Origin: Methanobacterium sp. | Lineage (GTDB): Archaea; Methanobacteriota; Methanobacteria; Methanobacteriales; Methanobacteriaceae | Length of the DNA stretch: 17,003 bases | Direction of reading: 5' to 3' | Assembly: GCA_028700095.1 (NCBI GenBank) | Contig: JAQVTJ010000030.1 | Coordinates: forward strand, 1 to 17,003 | Shown here: positions 1 through 8,744 of the stretch, piece by piece | Position numbering within the stretch: position 1 is the first letter of the stretch | Layout of the letters: each line of letters opens with the position of its first letter | Position numbers and translations under genes: made by a program | Notes under the pieces: generated by a model | What the model saw: only the letters and a program-made list of their open reading frames with translations | Told to the model about the DNA's origin: nothing | Database searches by the model: none

Positions 1-1388
1 TGGACTGTCATAAACACTAGTACCATTTAAAGTATCATTTACAGCACAACCCTCATGAGTACTGAAATTCAAACAACCAGCAACAGGAGCAGTCCAATTA
101 CCAGTAACAGCCCAAGAATTCAAATCAGTTAAATTATTGTTATAAATACCATTTAAATCATCAACTCTCTCTAATGCACTGCTACTATGGAGAACACCAA
201 CCAGTGCTATTGAAGATATTTCATTAACATCCGGATGCAGGGCCTGAGCATAGAAGTTATTTGATATTTGTCTATATTGTCTTGCATTTGCAGCATGCAT
301 ATTTTGTCTTTGATATGTAGATATAGCACCAAAAACGCTGACTAAAAAAATTGCCAATGCAACTGCTAAAATTACCAAACTAATAGATCTCAAATCCGTA
401 AAACCTTTCCTATTTTCATAGTTTGCTTTTATTAATCCTTTTATTTGGTTTTTCTGTATTTTGTATTGGTTGTTTACTATTTTTGAGCTTTTTCTAAGAT
501 TATTAACATCTCCAGGGATAGGTTGGCCAGTGTAATCTTTTATAAAATCGTCATAAGGGACTTCTTTAATTTTGTTATAGGGTCCATTTAACACTACTAC
601 TTGGCTAGTAAGGGTTTGATTTAATTCTGTGGTTAGATTTTTAATTGATACAAATTGTAGGTATCTGTAATAAAGACCTTTACTCTTATATAGTATTACA
701 TCTCCGGTTTGGAGCTTATCTGCAGGAATAAGTTTGAAGAAAGGCCATTTGAAAGATGTACCATTTCTTGTTTGAAGCTCTCCATTAGAGGTATTTGTTT
801 TTGTTTGAGACTCTTCACTAGCACTTTTATCTCCTTTAAGTGGTTTAATAGGGCTACTATTTTCTGTGCTGTTGCTTGTACTACTATTTGAATTACCAAG
901 AATTACAAAAGCACGTGTTGTATCAGGTATGGGATATTTTGGGTTTGTTTGAAAATTCAGTTCTTTTGTTAATTTATCTTCATAATTTACTAATGTAACA
1001 ATTGAGACTATGGATGTAATTATTAATATTAATATGGATAATAATGTTCCAAACCCTTCATTAGCTGTACTATCTATTTTATCATTAATTTTATATGCAT
1101 TTATTCCAATTTGACAGATATTATCCCATAGTTCACCCCAATTCCACCAATTCCAATATTAGCAGCTATAAAACATAAGCAATGCCATATATTAAGTATA
1201 TATCTTAATATGGCATCCCAATAGCCTTTAACATTATCAACATGTTGTGTTACACCCTTCATATCTTTTTGCAGTCTATTGTTTTGATCCTTTAAATCAT
1301 CCCCTGAACCATTTATCATAGAAGCACTTGCAGGTGTTATACTCACCATCAATAGAACAATGAAAATAATCCAAAATTTATCTCTCAT
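1..1388 (-). pseudogene. Membrane-anchored surface protein, frameshifted and cut by the window edge
   Basis: The first segment (1388 to 1101) starts MRDKFWIIFIVLLMV, a clear signal peptide, and ends in 95 residues. A second frame is open from about 1153 to base 1, with no stop and no ATG, GTG or TTG near its beginning, so it cannot start on its own. The two frames overlap at 1101-1153 and probably form one gene joined by a frameshift there. The second frame has a membrane helix (FGTLLSILILIITSIVSIV), a Ser/Thr/Asn-rich linker near 760-900, a segment LQTGDVILYKSKGLYYRYL, and a second helix (SLVILAVALAIFLVSVFG) near 310-390, then an Asn-rich extracellular-looking part. I do not recognise the family; the GDVILYK stretch faintly recalls the entry to C39-like peptidase domains of methanogens, but no catalytic Cys/His set is visible before the edge. 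A sequencing error in a living gene is the alternative. Confidence 0.6.
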
Positions 1389-1685
1389 AAAAATATTACC
1401 CCCATTTTATATTATTTAATAAAAAAATTTCTAAATGTCCTCAATTTTTATCTAAAAAAGTTATTTTCATAGAAAACATGAAATTTATTTAACGAACTTA
1501 TTAACTTTTTGGATTTTTAATGATATGTTTTAATGCCCTCTGTAATATTGGATCAAGTGAATATTTTTATTTAATATAAATTAGCTAAATTATATTTTGT
1601 AATTAATGTAAATAATAGGGAAAAAATATGATAAGTAAAAAGGATAGAATATTAAAGAAATAAGTGGTTGAGGGGAAATTATTTT
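1389..1685. promoter_or_regulatory. Divergent intergenic region between the surface-protein gene and hisA
   Basis: No long gene is seen. A TATA-like stretch at 1571-1580 (ttaatataaa) could serve hisA on the plus strand, and a GGGGGT run at about 1398-1403 on the minus strand could help translation of the leftward gene. An 11-codon reading frame (1628-1663, MISKKDRILKK) with a GGG run seven bases ahead of its ATG lies just upstream of hisA. Promoter assignments are by eye. Confidence 0.35.
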
Positions 1686-2405
1686 ATGTTTATAATACCT
1701 GCTGTTGATATTAAAAATGGTAAATGTGTGCAATTGGTTCAGGGTAAACCTGGTAGTGAACAGGTGGTTATTGATAATCCAGAAATTGTTGCTAAAAGCT
1801 GGGAAGATAAAGGTGCTTCTATTTTACATGTTATTAATCTGGATGGTGCATTTGGTAATATATCTAAAAATTTAGATATTGTAAAAAAGATTCTTAATAC
1901 TGTATCAGTACCTGTTCAACTTGGAGGCGGAATTCGTACAGTTGAAAATGCTAGGGATGTGTTGAATATGGGTGTTGATAAGGTTATTTTAGGTACCATG
2001 GCAGTGGAAAATCCTAAAACAATAGAAACCTTATCAAATGAATATGGGAGTAATAGAATTCTTGTTGCATTAGATAGTAAAGATTCAAAGGTTGTTATTA
2101 AAGGTTGGATTGAGAAAACTGAAAAAACAGCATGTGAACTTGGTATTTCTCTTGAAAACCATGGTGCAGGCGGTATACTTTTTACCAATGTAGATGTTGA
2201 AGGATTAATGAATGGATTTAATATTGATCCACTTTTACAACTATTAAACACTGTTAATATTCCAGTTATCTATTCAGGGGGAATCACATCTCTTATAGAT
2301 ATTGAAAATCTGAGTAAAACAAAAACCTATGGTATTGTAATAGGCTCTGCACTTTATAAAAAGAAAATAGATTTTATAGATGCCATTAAATATCAACATA
2401 TATAA
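1686..2405 (+). CDS. hisA: Phosphoribosylformimino-5-aminoimidazole carboxamide ribotide isomerase
   Basis: HisA catalyses the fourth step of histidine synthesis, the Amadori isomerisation of ProFAR to PRFAR, in the cytosol. The 239-residue product is full length for this TIM-barrel family. Visible marks are the opening IIPAVDIK with the catalytic Asp at residue 8, the GGGIR phosphate loop at 80-84, the second catalytic Asp at 130 in VALDSKDS, GWIEKT at 140-145, the FTNVDVEGL segment at 166-174, and the second phosphate-binding region SGGI plus VIGSALY near 197-224. I chose ATG at 1686 because HisA proteins begin directly at this strand and GAGGGG sits at 1670-1675, ten bases upstream. An in-frame TTG at 1668 would add MRGNYF and swallow the ribosome binding site. 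No other his gene is adjacent, which is common in methanogens. The following poly-T-rich stretch (2440-2470) may end transcription. Confidence 0.97.
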   Translation: MFIIPAVDIKNGKCVQLVQGKPGSEQVVIDNPEIVAKSWEDKGASILHVINLDGAFGNISKNLDIVKKILNTVSVPVQLGGGIRTVENARDVLNMGVDKVILGTMAVENPKTIETLSNEYGSNRILVALDSKDSKVVIKGWIEKTEKTACELGISLENHGAGGILFTNVDVEGLMNGFNIDPLLQLLNTVNIPVIYSGGITSLIDIENLSKTKTYGIVIGSALYKKKIDFIDAIKYQHI

Positions 2406-2468
2406 AAATAATCTGCTATAATCTAAAGATTTTTACTAAAATTAAAAATAATACTATTTTCTTTTCTT

Positions 2469-3613
2469 TCAAAAAACTTCCCTAATCTTAAATATCTGAT
2501 CCGGATTAGTTGATATACCATAATCCATTACATTTTATCAATAATTTGTATATCAGATGCAGCATATCCACATAATACAACTTTCAATACATTTTACATT
2601 ACATTTTATCAATAATAAATCTAACCATTTTTAAAACAGCAGGATGTAATAAATTAAAATGTTTAGCAACTTTTACACTTCTTCTATCAACAGCAAGTGC
2701 ACAAATTGTAATATCACTCATCCCATACTTACAAAATCAATACCAATATCAATAAATTCATCTAAAATAAAAATTGTTGATGGTGTTTCAATTGACACAC
2801 CCACATCCAAATCCTATGAAGTTTAATACCCACTTCTTTCATAAATATTTAAAGCTGATAAAATATTGGGAAACCATTCTTTATAAAAGGTATTTTAATT
2901 CTGCTTTCATTATATCCGCATCATAGATATCTTATACTCATACCCCTTAACCCTAGTAAAGGATTTTTTTTCTACAACCTTCCTTATTTTCTCCATCTAA
3001 ATATTTTAATTCATCAGTAGGTATGTCAAATAGTACGAAACCATACAGGTTTCGGATAAAAAGCATCTAATATTTTTTTTAACCTTTTCAAATATGATAT
3101 CAGTTAATCTATCTTCATTTAATAATTTCTTAGGATGTTTACCTGTAGATAATACCATATTCTCAATTCTTATAGAACCTACATCATCTGCATGTGGAGC
3201 TACTTCTTCTGCAATTTTCGAAAAATATTTAAATTAAATTTTATTTGTGTTGCAGGATTATAAATTTCAAATATAATTCATTTTTATTTTCAATCTCCAT
3301 AAATTCCATATATAGTATTCCCATTAACAGTTACAAACATATCCTCTTCAAGAACTTGTGTTCCATTTTCTGTACCAACAACAGATGGAATGCTCATTTC
3401 ACGTGAAACAATAGCCACATGGCTGGTTATTGTATCATAATCTGTGATAACATCTGCTACATTATATAAATATGAAACAATATCACATGATGCTCTTGAA
3501 ACAATAATAATCTTACCTTTTAAATCAGTGAAATCAGAGCTATTAACAATTTTCACTTCTCCTACACCTATATAAGGGCTTGAACCTATTCCTTTAACAA
3601 GTATCGTTATTAT
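2469..3613 (-). pseudogene. ppsA: Phosphoenolpyruvate synthase remnant (C-terminal half)
   Basis: PEP synthase makes PEP from pyruvate, ATP and water. Only the middle phosphohistidine domain and the C-terminal barrel remain, and they are broken. The best-kept part (3613 to 3290) reads LVKGIGSSPYIGVGEVKIV and then TSHVAIVSRE, which still has the phosphohistidine, followed by IPSVVGTENGTQVLEEDMFVTV. Further pieces appear in shifting frames: IAEEVAPHADDVGSIRIENM and STGKHPKKL near 3110-3215, DAFYPKPVWFRT and DIPTDELKYLDGENK near 2990-3065, NPLLGLRGM near 2930-2970, SIETPSTIFILDEFIDIG near 2750-2800, and AASDIQIIDKM then MDYGISTNPDQIFKIRE at 2475-2560. The N-terminal ATP-grasp half is absent, since a stop lies at 3614-3616 and then comes the next gene's promoter. 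No start codon fits the conserved upstream residues. At least five frame changes or stops are needed, so this is a dead copy; a working ppsA probably exists elsewhere. Confidence 0.88.
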
Positions 3614-3693
3614 TTATATATTGTTTTATGTACTAGAAAAATATTGTAGGTAAAAAATATATATATATATTCTAACATATTTTATCAGAAGGG

Positions 3694-3725
3694 TTTAAAT
3701 ATCTCTTAAGCATACCTATCAGATC
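3694..3725 (+). promoter_or_regulatory. TATA box and likely leaderless start of the Mur ligase gene
   Basis: An archaeal box A (tttaaata, 3694-3701) is centred about 28 bases before the ATG at 3726. Archaeal transcription usually starts 25 to 28 bases after this box, so the RNA would begin at or within a few bases of the start codon. No purine-rich ribosome binding site lies in 3702-3725, in agreement with a leaderless message. Confidence 0.5.
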
Positions 3726-5159
3726 ATGGGACTATATGGAAAAATTAGATGCGAAACCGCGAAAATATCAGGAAAATTTGCAATGAACTTAGTTAAACTA
3801 GGTAAAGGTATGGGAAAAAGCTTTCCAGGTTACCTATTTTTAAACATAGGAACAGATAATTGTTTAAAAGAATTAGCTAAAAAACCCGGTATTGGAAGTA
3901 TTATAATAACAGGTACTAATGGAAAAACCACCACAACTAAATTAACAAGTTTATTATTAGCAAATGACACAGAAATATCTTATAATTATGATAGTAACAC
4001 AATAAATGCTATTGCAACTGGTTTACTTAGAGATAATATTGAATTAGGTATTTTTGAATATGGTATACGTGATATTATACATGCTATTCCAGATAAGGTA
4101 TGTGAATTAATACAACCTGTAGGTGTTGTTTATACCAATGTTTCAAGGGAACATACACTTGTAGCTGGTGTTCAAAATCCTTTTAACAGTTATTTAAAAG
4201 CTAAACAGCTTTTAAGTGCACCTATGAAAAATGGAATTGTTATATGTAATGCTGATGATCCAAGAACTGCTTATATTGGGAAAAGAAAAGAAGCAGATAC
4301 GCATGTAACATATTATGGTTTGGAAATTGATATGAATGATAAATCATCAAATACAGATGTTTATTGTCCATTATGTGGAGAAGTTCTGAGTTATACAATT
4401 AAATATTCAAATCAAAGAGGAATATATAGTTGTAATTGTGGTTTTAAAAGACCTAAACCAGATATTATGTTAACTGAACTTATAAAAGATTTTAATGAGT
4501 GGACAGTGAAAATTGAAGGTAATATATATAATTATAACCATAAAAAGTTAATACCATTTAATTTAACCATTAAAACACCTGTTTTTGGTCTTTATAATCT
4601 TTATAATTTATTATGTGCTGTTACTAGTTATATATCATTTACACCTACACCTGAAAAAATAGAAAATACAATAGAAACAATATCAAAAACATTAGATCTT
4701 TCAATATTGCCACCAGGAAGATTTGAAATTGTTAAATTAAATAATAAATTAATAGGTATGGGACAGGGAGATAATGGAGATGCTTTAAAGGCAAATATTC
4801 AATTTATGGAAGATTATATTGAAGATAATTTTGGATTTATTTATACAACACCTGATACAGGGGAAGATGATATTTTTGAAGATCATTTTAATGCATTACT
4901 ACTATCTAAGCCTAAAAAGGTTTATGTTGTACCAGGTCGAACATCCATTGAAGCTGCAAGAAAATATTATGAAGAAATAAATAAAAAACTTGATGCTGAA
5001 TTCTATCCATTAGCATATGAAGATATGCCTAAAAGAAGAAAGGAAATAATTAAATTAATCCATAAATCACCATACCCATATATAATTGTAACAGGATGCG
5101 GACCTGAACATTATATGTGGGCTGAACTTAAATCTGAGCTCAAAAAGCATATAAAATAA
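3726..5159 (+). CDS. MurT-like Mur ligase family protein (DUF1727-type C-terminus)
   Basis: A 477-residue cytosolic ATP-dependent ligase of the Mur family. The N-terminus (AKISGKFAMNLVKLGKGMGKSF) matches the leader seen before the ATPase core in MurT proteins. The P-loop TGTNGKTTTT is at 62-71, YTNVSREH at 136-143, and NADDPR at 175-180. A four-cysteine zinc ribbon (C214, C217, C236, C238) is inserted in the central domain as in bacterial MurT. The linker motif LPPGRFE is at 328-334, followed by a DUF1727-like C-terminal domain with QGDNGDALKANIQF at 347-360. Bacterial MurT works with GatD to amidate lipid II; in Methanobacteriales such proteins are candidates for pseudomurein precursor synthesis, an inference here. 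No GatD-like glutaminase gene is in this window. The gene is single, with a strong TATA box, no ribosome binding site, and T-rich sequence after its stop. Confidence 0.88.
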   Translation: MGLYGKIRCETAKISGKFAMNLVKLGKGMGKSFPGYLFLNIGTDNCLKELAKKPGIGSIIITGTNGKTTTTKLTSLLLANDTEISYNYDSNTINAIATGLLRDNIELGIFEYGIRDIIHAIPDKVCELIQPVGVVYTNVSREHTLVAGVQNPFNSYLKAKQLLSAPMKNGIVICNADDPRTAYIGKRKEADTHVTYYGLEIDMNDKSSNTDVYCPLCGEVLSYTIKYSNQRGIYSCNCGFKRPKPDIMLTELIKDFNEWTVKIEGNIYNYNHKKLIPFNLTIKTPVFGLYNLYNLLCAVTSYISFTPTPEKIENTIETISKTLDLSILPPGRFEIVKLNNKLIGMGQGDNGDALKANIQFMEDYIEDNFGFIYTTPDTGEDDIFEDHFNALLLSKPKKVYVVPGRTSIEAARKYYEEINKKLDAEFYPLAYEDMPKRRKEIIKLIHKSPYPYIIVTGCGPEHYMWAELKSELKKHIK

Positions 5160-5445
5160 ATATTTTCAATATATCCCACAAAAAAAAATATATCTCCCCA
5201 CATATTTTCCTTCTTTTTATTTTTTTATATAAAAAATATATATATTTTTTAGGGCCTTAGATCTTTTTTTTTAGAGCTTTATTTTTGTTTGTTTTTGGGG
5301 GGTTTGTGGTTTTTCATTATCTTGTATTTTTTTAATAATACATTTTACTAATATTATTATATTTCACAAAAAAAATGGTTTTTTTTCTTTAAAAACATAA
5401 GAAAAATGGTAAAAAAAGAAGTATTAGACTTTTTAATTTGTTTTA
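5160..5445 (+). terminator. T-rich spacer with likely termination tracts
   Basis: There is no gene here. Long T runs occur at about 5211-5226, 5245-5250 and 5264-5272 just after the Mur ligase stop. Methanogen terminators are often T-rich without a strong hairpin, so these tracts are the likely end of its transcript. A 14-base sequence (5248-5261) is repeated exactly at 11498-11511. Confidence 0.45.
5248..5261 (+). repeat. 14-base repeat, copy 1 (tttagggccttaga)
   Basis: An exact copy lies at 11498-11511 in the same orientation. A diverged copy (gggGTCTTAGA followed by a T run) lies on the minus strand at 8989-8979. All three are in sense orientation downstream of an intact core gene: here about 90 bases after the Mur ligase, then after ribL and after the flippase. 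It may be a 3'-end or termination-linked element. Confidence 0.4.
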
Positions 5446-5457
5446 ACTATACCCTGT

Positions 5458-5830
5458 GTGAATGTCCCTTTTAGTGATAAAGAAGAGGTATTAATAATTT
5501 CAAGATATGAAAAAGATGTATTAACTTTAAATAGTGATAATAAAGAATTTGAAAGGAAAAATATTGAATTAATTGAATATAATAATGAATTATTAGGTAT
5601 TGTAAAAGATCAAGTAAATAGAATAATTTCTTATAATTAATGAAATAAGTCGTTTAAGGAATAAACATGATCATTTTACAAGAAAGACTAAGAATTTGCA
5701 TTAGAAGAGATATAAATCAATAAAAAAAAGTAGTTACTGACTTATCCAATAGGTCATTTGCAGATTATTTGTTTGGTAGGAAGCCTGAAAGTTTGGAATT
5801 ACTTGAAGCGAAAAAGATATAATAAAAAGT
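5458..5830 (+). pseudogene. Decayed unidentified reading frame
   Basis: A 60-codon frame from GTG 5458 to 5640 encodes a hydrophilic, probably coiled-coil stretch (ERKNIELIEYNNELLGIVKD). Readable coding-like pieces continue in other frames: EISRLRNKHDHFTRKTKNLH near 5642-5700 and VVTDLSNRSFADYLFGRKPE near 5731-5795, ending at a stop near 5820. The shifting frames and in-frame stops suggest one gene that has lost its frame. I do not recognise the family. The 60-codon frame alone has no ribosome binding site and starts with GTG, so it is unlikely to be a working gene. The 5831-6000 stretch after it shows only short fragments such as FNGISYEGRKVPTLKKYT. Confidence 0.3.
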
Positions 5831-6108
5831 CTAAAAAAATGGAAATATAAGAAAAGTAACCATTATTCAATGGAATATCATATGAAGGAAGAAAAGTGCC
5901 AACCTTAAAAAAATACACAATAAAATTATAATAATTATGGTTGCCAAGATTTTAACGCTGTTTTCGTACAAATCTTTTAATATTTTTGTCATTATTACCT
6001 CTCCGGTTTTATTTTTTTACTTGTATTATATATATTTAAAAAAGTATTACATATAGGTTTTGGTGTTTGTTATAATGAACTTCAATTAATATTTTTAAAA
6101 TATATATA

Positions 6109-6731
6109 TTGCATAATATTGACTTTGAAAGTGTGAAACGTTTATCTGAAGAGTTAGAGCGTGATTGGGGCACTTTAAATAGTTTAGTTAAGGATTTTAA
6201 ACGAAATCTAGCGAAAAATGCACCGGATCCTATACTCACCGGAGAAGTCGAAATAGATGAGATGTACATTCATGCATGCAATAAATGGATAAAAAAAACT
6301 CAAAGCAACCTAGAAAGGTAATAAAACGTGGAAGAGGCACCTATAAAACTGGTAAACCACCCATAATTACTATGGTTTGCAGAAAAACGCGTAAAGTTAT
6401 TTTTTCAGTAGCTAAAACATTAGCAGCACGTTTAATACGATACAAACTACTTAAACATTGCAAAGGACAAGTCACGGTTTATACGGACGAATATTCAATC
6501 TACAGAGGTTTAAAGAACATGCTAAAAGTAAAAAGCCATAAACCCGTCACACATTCAGAATATATTTATGCAATAGACAATACGCACGTTAACAACTGTG
6601 AAAACAGACACTCACTCTTGCGTCCAGCTTTAAATATTTTCCGGGGCGTATCCAAAAAATACTTAGAATTATACGTGAAATTCATACAATTCAGACTCAA
6701 CAACGGCCTAAAATGGTCCCAAAAGCTTTAA
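6109..6731 (+). pseudogene. IS1595/ISXO2-like transposase, frameshifted and N-terminally truncated
   Basis: Two overlapping frames make one DDE transposase. The first (6109-6321) carries LTGEVEIDEMYI, with the first catalytic Asp. The second (6285-6731) carries VYTDEYSIYRGL with the second Asp, then NNCENRHSLLR with the likely third acidic residue and FRGVSKKYLELYVKF, all typical of the ISXO2-like domain. The switch falls on a run of eight A at 6291-6298. In the first frame this reads ATA AAA AAA, and a step back of one base gives IKKNSKQPRK and restores the domain. The composite has only about 200 residues; the usual zinc-ribbon and helix-turn-helix N-terminus is absent. Fragments at 6020-6105 in another frame (VLYIFKKVLHIGFGVCYNEL) may be its remains. 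Its CGN arginine and GC-ending codons differ from neighbouring core genes, suggesting later arrival. I could not define terminal inverted repeats. Confidence 0.82.
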
Positions 6732-6853
6732 AAATAATATTGAGAAATTGAACTACAAAACCAACATGAGCCAAAAGGATTACACTCAACAGTCTTAGCA
6801 TAACACACCTTCTGCTTCTCTGATAAAACAATATATTTATAATCAACTTTCAT
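6728..6853 (-). CDS. Small cysteine-rich ORF (41 residues), possibly truncated
   Basis: ATG at 6853-6851 is preceded by GGTGA at 6864-6860 with a six-base gap, a strong methanogen ribosome binding site. The product starts MKVDYKYIVLSEKQKVCYAK and ends with ECNPFGSCWFC and SSISQYYF, with four cysteines, three of them packed in a C-x5-C-x2-C pattern that could bind metal. The last codons overlap the end of the transposase on the other strand, so the insertion may have cut off a longer gene, or the ORF may belong to the mobile element. The stretch 6854-6935 is shared with the divergent adhesin-like gene and has an AT-rich box near 6881-6889. I do not recognise the family; it could be chance, but the ribosome binding site argues against that. 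Confidence 0.4.
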   Translation of the reverse strand: MKVDYKYIVLSEKQKVCYAKTVECNPFGSCWFCSSISQYYF

Positions 6854-6935
6854 AATTATTCACCGGTCTATTTACTAAAAAATTATATACTCCATGAAAC
6901 AAATTCCAAACTAAATAAAAAAATAATTAGGGGGA

Positions 6936-8076
6936 ATGATGATAGATATGAGATATTTTAAGAAACTTTCAATATTATTAATAGCTTTGATGATCCTCGG
7001 AACATTTTCCGGAATCTACGCAACCAACACCAATATAGACAATAACAACCCACTTATTGACACCAAACAAGTTAGTAAAACAATTACCAGCACTACAAAT
7101 AAAACTAAAACAATCTACGTTGACACCAACGGAAATAACAAAAACAATGGATTATCAACTAAAAAACCTAAAAAAACCATACAAAACGCAATAAAAACCG
7201 CCAAACCTGGTGATACCATACAAGTAGCCAAAGGAACATATAAAGAAAACCTACAAATCACCAAAAACATCATATTAAAGGGTGATATGCAAAGCAATAC
7301 TATTATTGACGCAGCACAAAAACAATGTGTAAACATCCGAAAAGGGGTTGCAGTGACCATTGCCAAGTTCACCTTAAAAAACGGGAATACATAAACTGCG
7401 AGGGTGGAGGAATCGATAATAATGGTAAATTAACCTTAGTTAATTCAACGATCACCAACCATGGCAATGAGTATTGGGGTTGTGGTGGAGGAATAGTCAA
7501 TATGGCACATTAACTTTACAAGGTTCAACAATCAAAGGAAACGAATACTGCGGAATCAACAATCATGGTACTATGAAGATATATAACTCTAAAATCACAA
7601 ACAACGATGGCGAAGGGATTAGAAACTATGGTACTATGAAGGTATATAACTCTAAAATCACAAATAACAATGGTTCAGGGATATATGACGATGGAGCTTT
7701 ATTTATACAAAATTCGACTATTACAAAGAACACGGCACTAGGAGGTGGTGGAGGTATCTTTTGTGCGGGTGGTAACATGACTCTGAATAATGTAATAATA
7801 GCTAACAATACTGCGACACTTTCTGGTGGTGGAATTGAGTGTGATGATAAAAGTAAATTCACAATACAAAATTCAACAATCACAATGAATATTGCTGGTA
7901 GTGAGGGTGGAGGGATCTATAATGAAGGCATAATAACTCTCTATACTTCAGAGATCACTCTTAATATCGCATCCGGCGGTGGAGGAATCTGGAACTGCGG
8001 TATATTAAATTCCGATAAAGAATCATTTGTGAAAGATAACAAACCCGACGATATATTTCAATACAAGCCTTCCTAA
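6936..8076 (+). pseudogene. Adhesin-like beta-helix surface protein, two frameshifts
   Basis: The first frame (6936-7394) gives a signal peptide (RYFKKLSILLIALMILGTFS), an Asn/Thr-rich linker and the start of a pectate-lyase-like beta-helix: IYVDTNGNNKNNGLS, then TIQNAIKTAKPGDTIQVAKG. The second frame (about 7395-7500) gives NCEGGGIDNNGKLTLVNSTI, and the third (about 7500-8076) gives many turns of the PMP-like motif GGGI-x-N-x-G with NSTIT repeats. Frame changes fall near 7380-7400 and at about 7495-7505; restoring one base at the second turns GGGIVNMAH into GGGIVNYGTLTLQG. The joined product would be about 375 residues, short for Methanosphaera adhesin-like proteins, and it lacks an obvious wall anchor. 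A GGGGG run at 6930-6934 is the ribosome binding site; ATG at 6939 or 6948 fits its spacing better than 6936. It is probably dead, though the N-terminal part could be secreted. Confidence 0.8.
7565..7690 (+). repeat. Two tandem 63-base units in the adhesin-like gene
   Basis: Units 7565-7627 and 7628-7690 encode GTMKIYNSKITNNDGEGIRNY and a close copy beginning GTMKVYNSKITNNNGSGI. The exact 21-codon period matches one beta-helix turn and indicates a recent in-frame duplication. Confidence 0.75.
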
Positions 8077-8744
8077 TTTTTTATTCTTTTATTTTTATCA
8101 GCAAGTTATATTTTGTATTTTTGTTCATTGAAAATCAGATCCTTTAATTTTCAAAATGAGCGAAAATATGGGTCTACACAAAATTGATATGTTTACATTG
8201 TAATAGCCCAAAAACAATACATCAATTTATCATGAGTTCCTATATTTACATGGGATAAACTTGCATTAAATCATAAACTAATCCTAATACTTAAGATATA
8301 AAAGCACTTTCCTCATAGCACATTACATGAATTGCCACATTATCTGAGATTGCTTTCTTCTTTTCGACCCAAATAAAATTGAACATGGAAAATCATAGAA
8401 TCACAGCAGGTTCATCGAACAAAAATATAAAAAATTAGTAAATTGAGGGATTATGTTGAGCAATTTAAATTTGGTTTGACAGAAGAGGAAATTAAGATTA
8501 TTTTTTTTTATATATTTTGAATTTTATAATTTGGTGTCATTAAGAGAATGTGTTTAGAAAGATCTGGAAAAAGGGTATGATACAAATTTATCACTAGTAT
8601 TGATACTTTAACATCCTACTTTAAATTGGTAAATATTAGATATATGTGCTTTAAAAACCTTTAAACTGTAAAATATTAATTATTTTCTTTTTAAAATGTT
8701 AAATATGGCAGAAAAGAAATCATTATAAATAGTTTAAAAAAAAC
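8077..8744. other. AT-rich stretch without a recognisable gene
   Basis: I find no sustained reading frame on either strand. The only coding-like piece is a 25-codon stretch from TTG 8443 to a stop at 8518-8520 (LRDYVEQFKFGLTEEEIKII), which looks like the remains of an older gene. No tRNA or structured RNA is evident. Confidence 0.5.

Noticed and set aside
1916..2251. 111-codon minus-strand frame inside hisA
   Set aside because: It is the mirror of a gene with all HisA motifs; it has no ribosome binding site and an unlikely composition.
1686..2405. hisA isolated from other his genes as a sign of transfer
   Set aside because: Histidine genes are commonly scattered in methanogens and composition matches the neighbours.
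2526..2616. 20-base direct repeat (2526-2545 and 2597-2616)
   Set aside because: Both copies encode IIDKM-type residues in the ppsA remnant at positions where the family has similar sequence, so the repeat may reflect coding similarity; a small duplication cannot be excluded.
5160..5445. T-rich and G-run stretch as an RNA gene
   Set aside because: No stable GC-rich stems are visible, and stable RNAs stand out by GC in such AT-rich genomes.
7540..8000. Repeated NSTIT/GGGI blocks as a CRISPR-like array
   Set aside because: The repeats are coding, with beta-helix period and no unique spacers of constant length.
7474..8076. Adhesin 3' part as an independent gene starting at ATG 7474
   Set aside because: Its first ten residues are frame-shadow of GGGIVN in the upstream frame, and it lacks a signal peptide and ribosome binding site.
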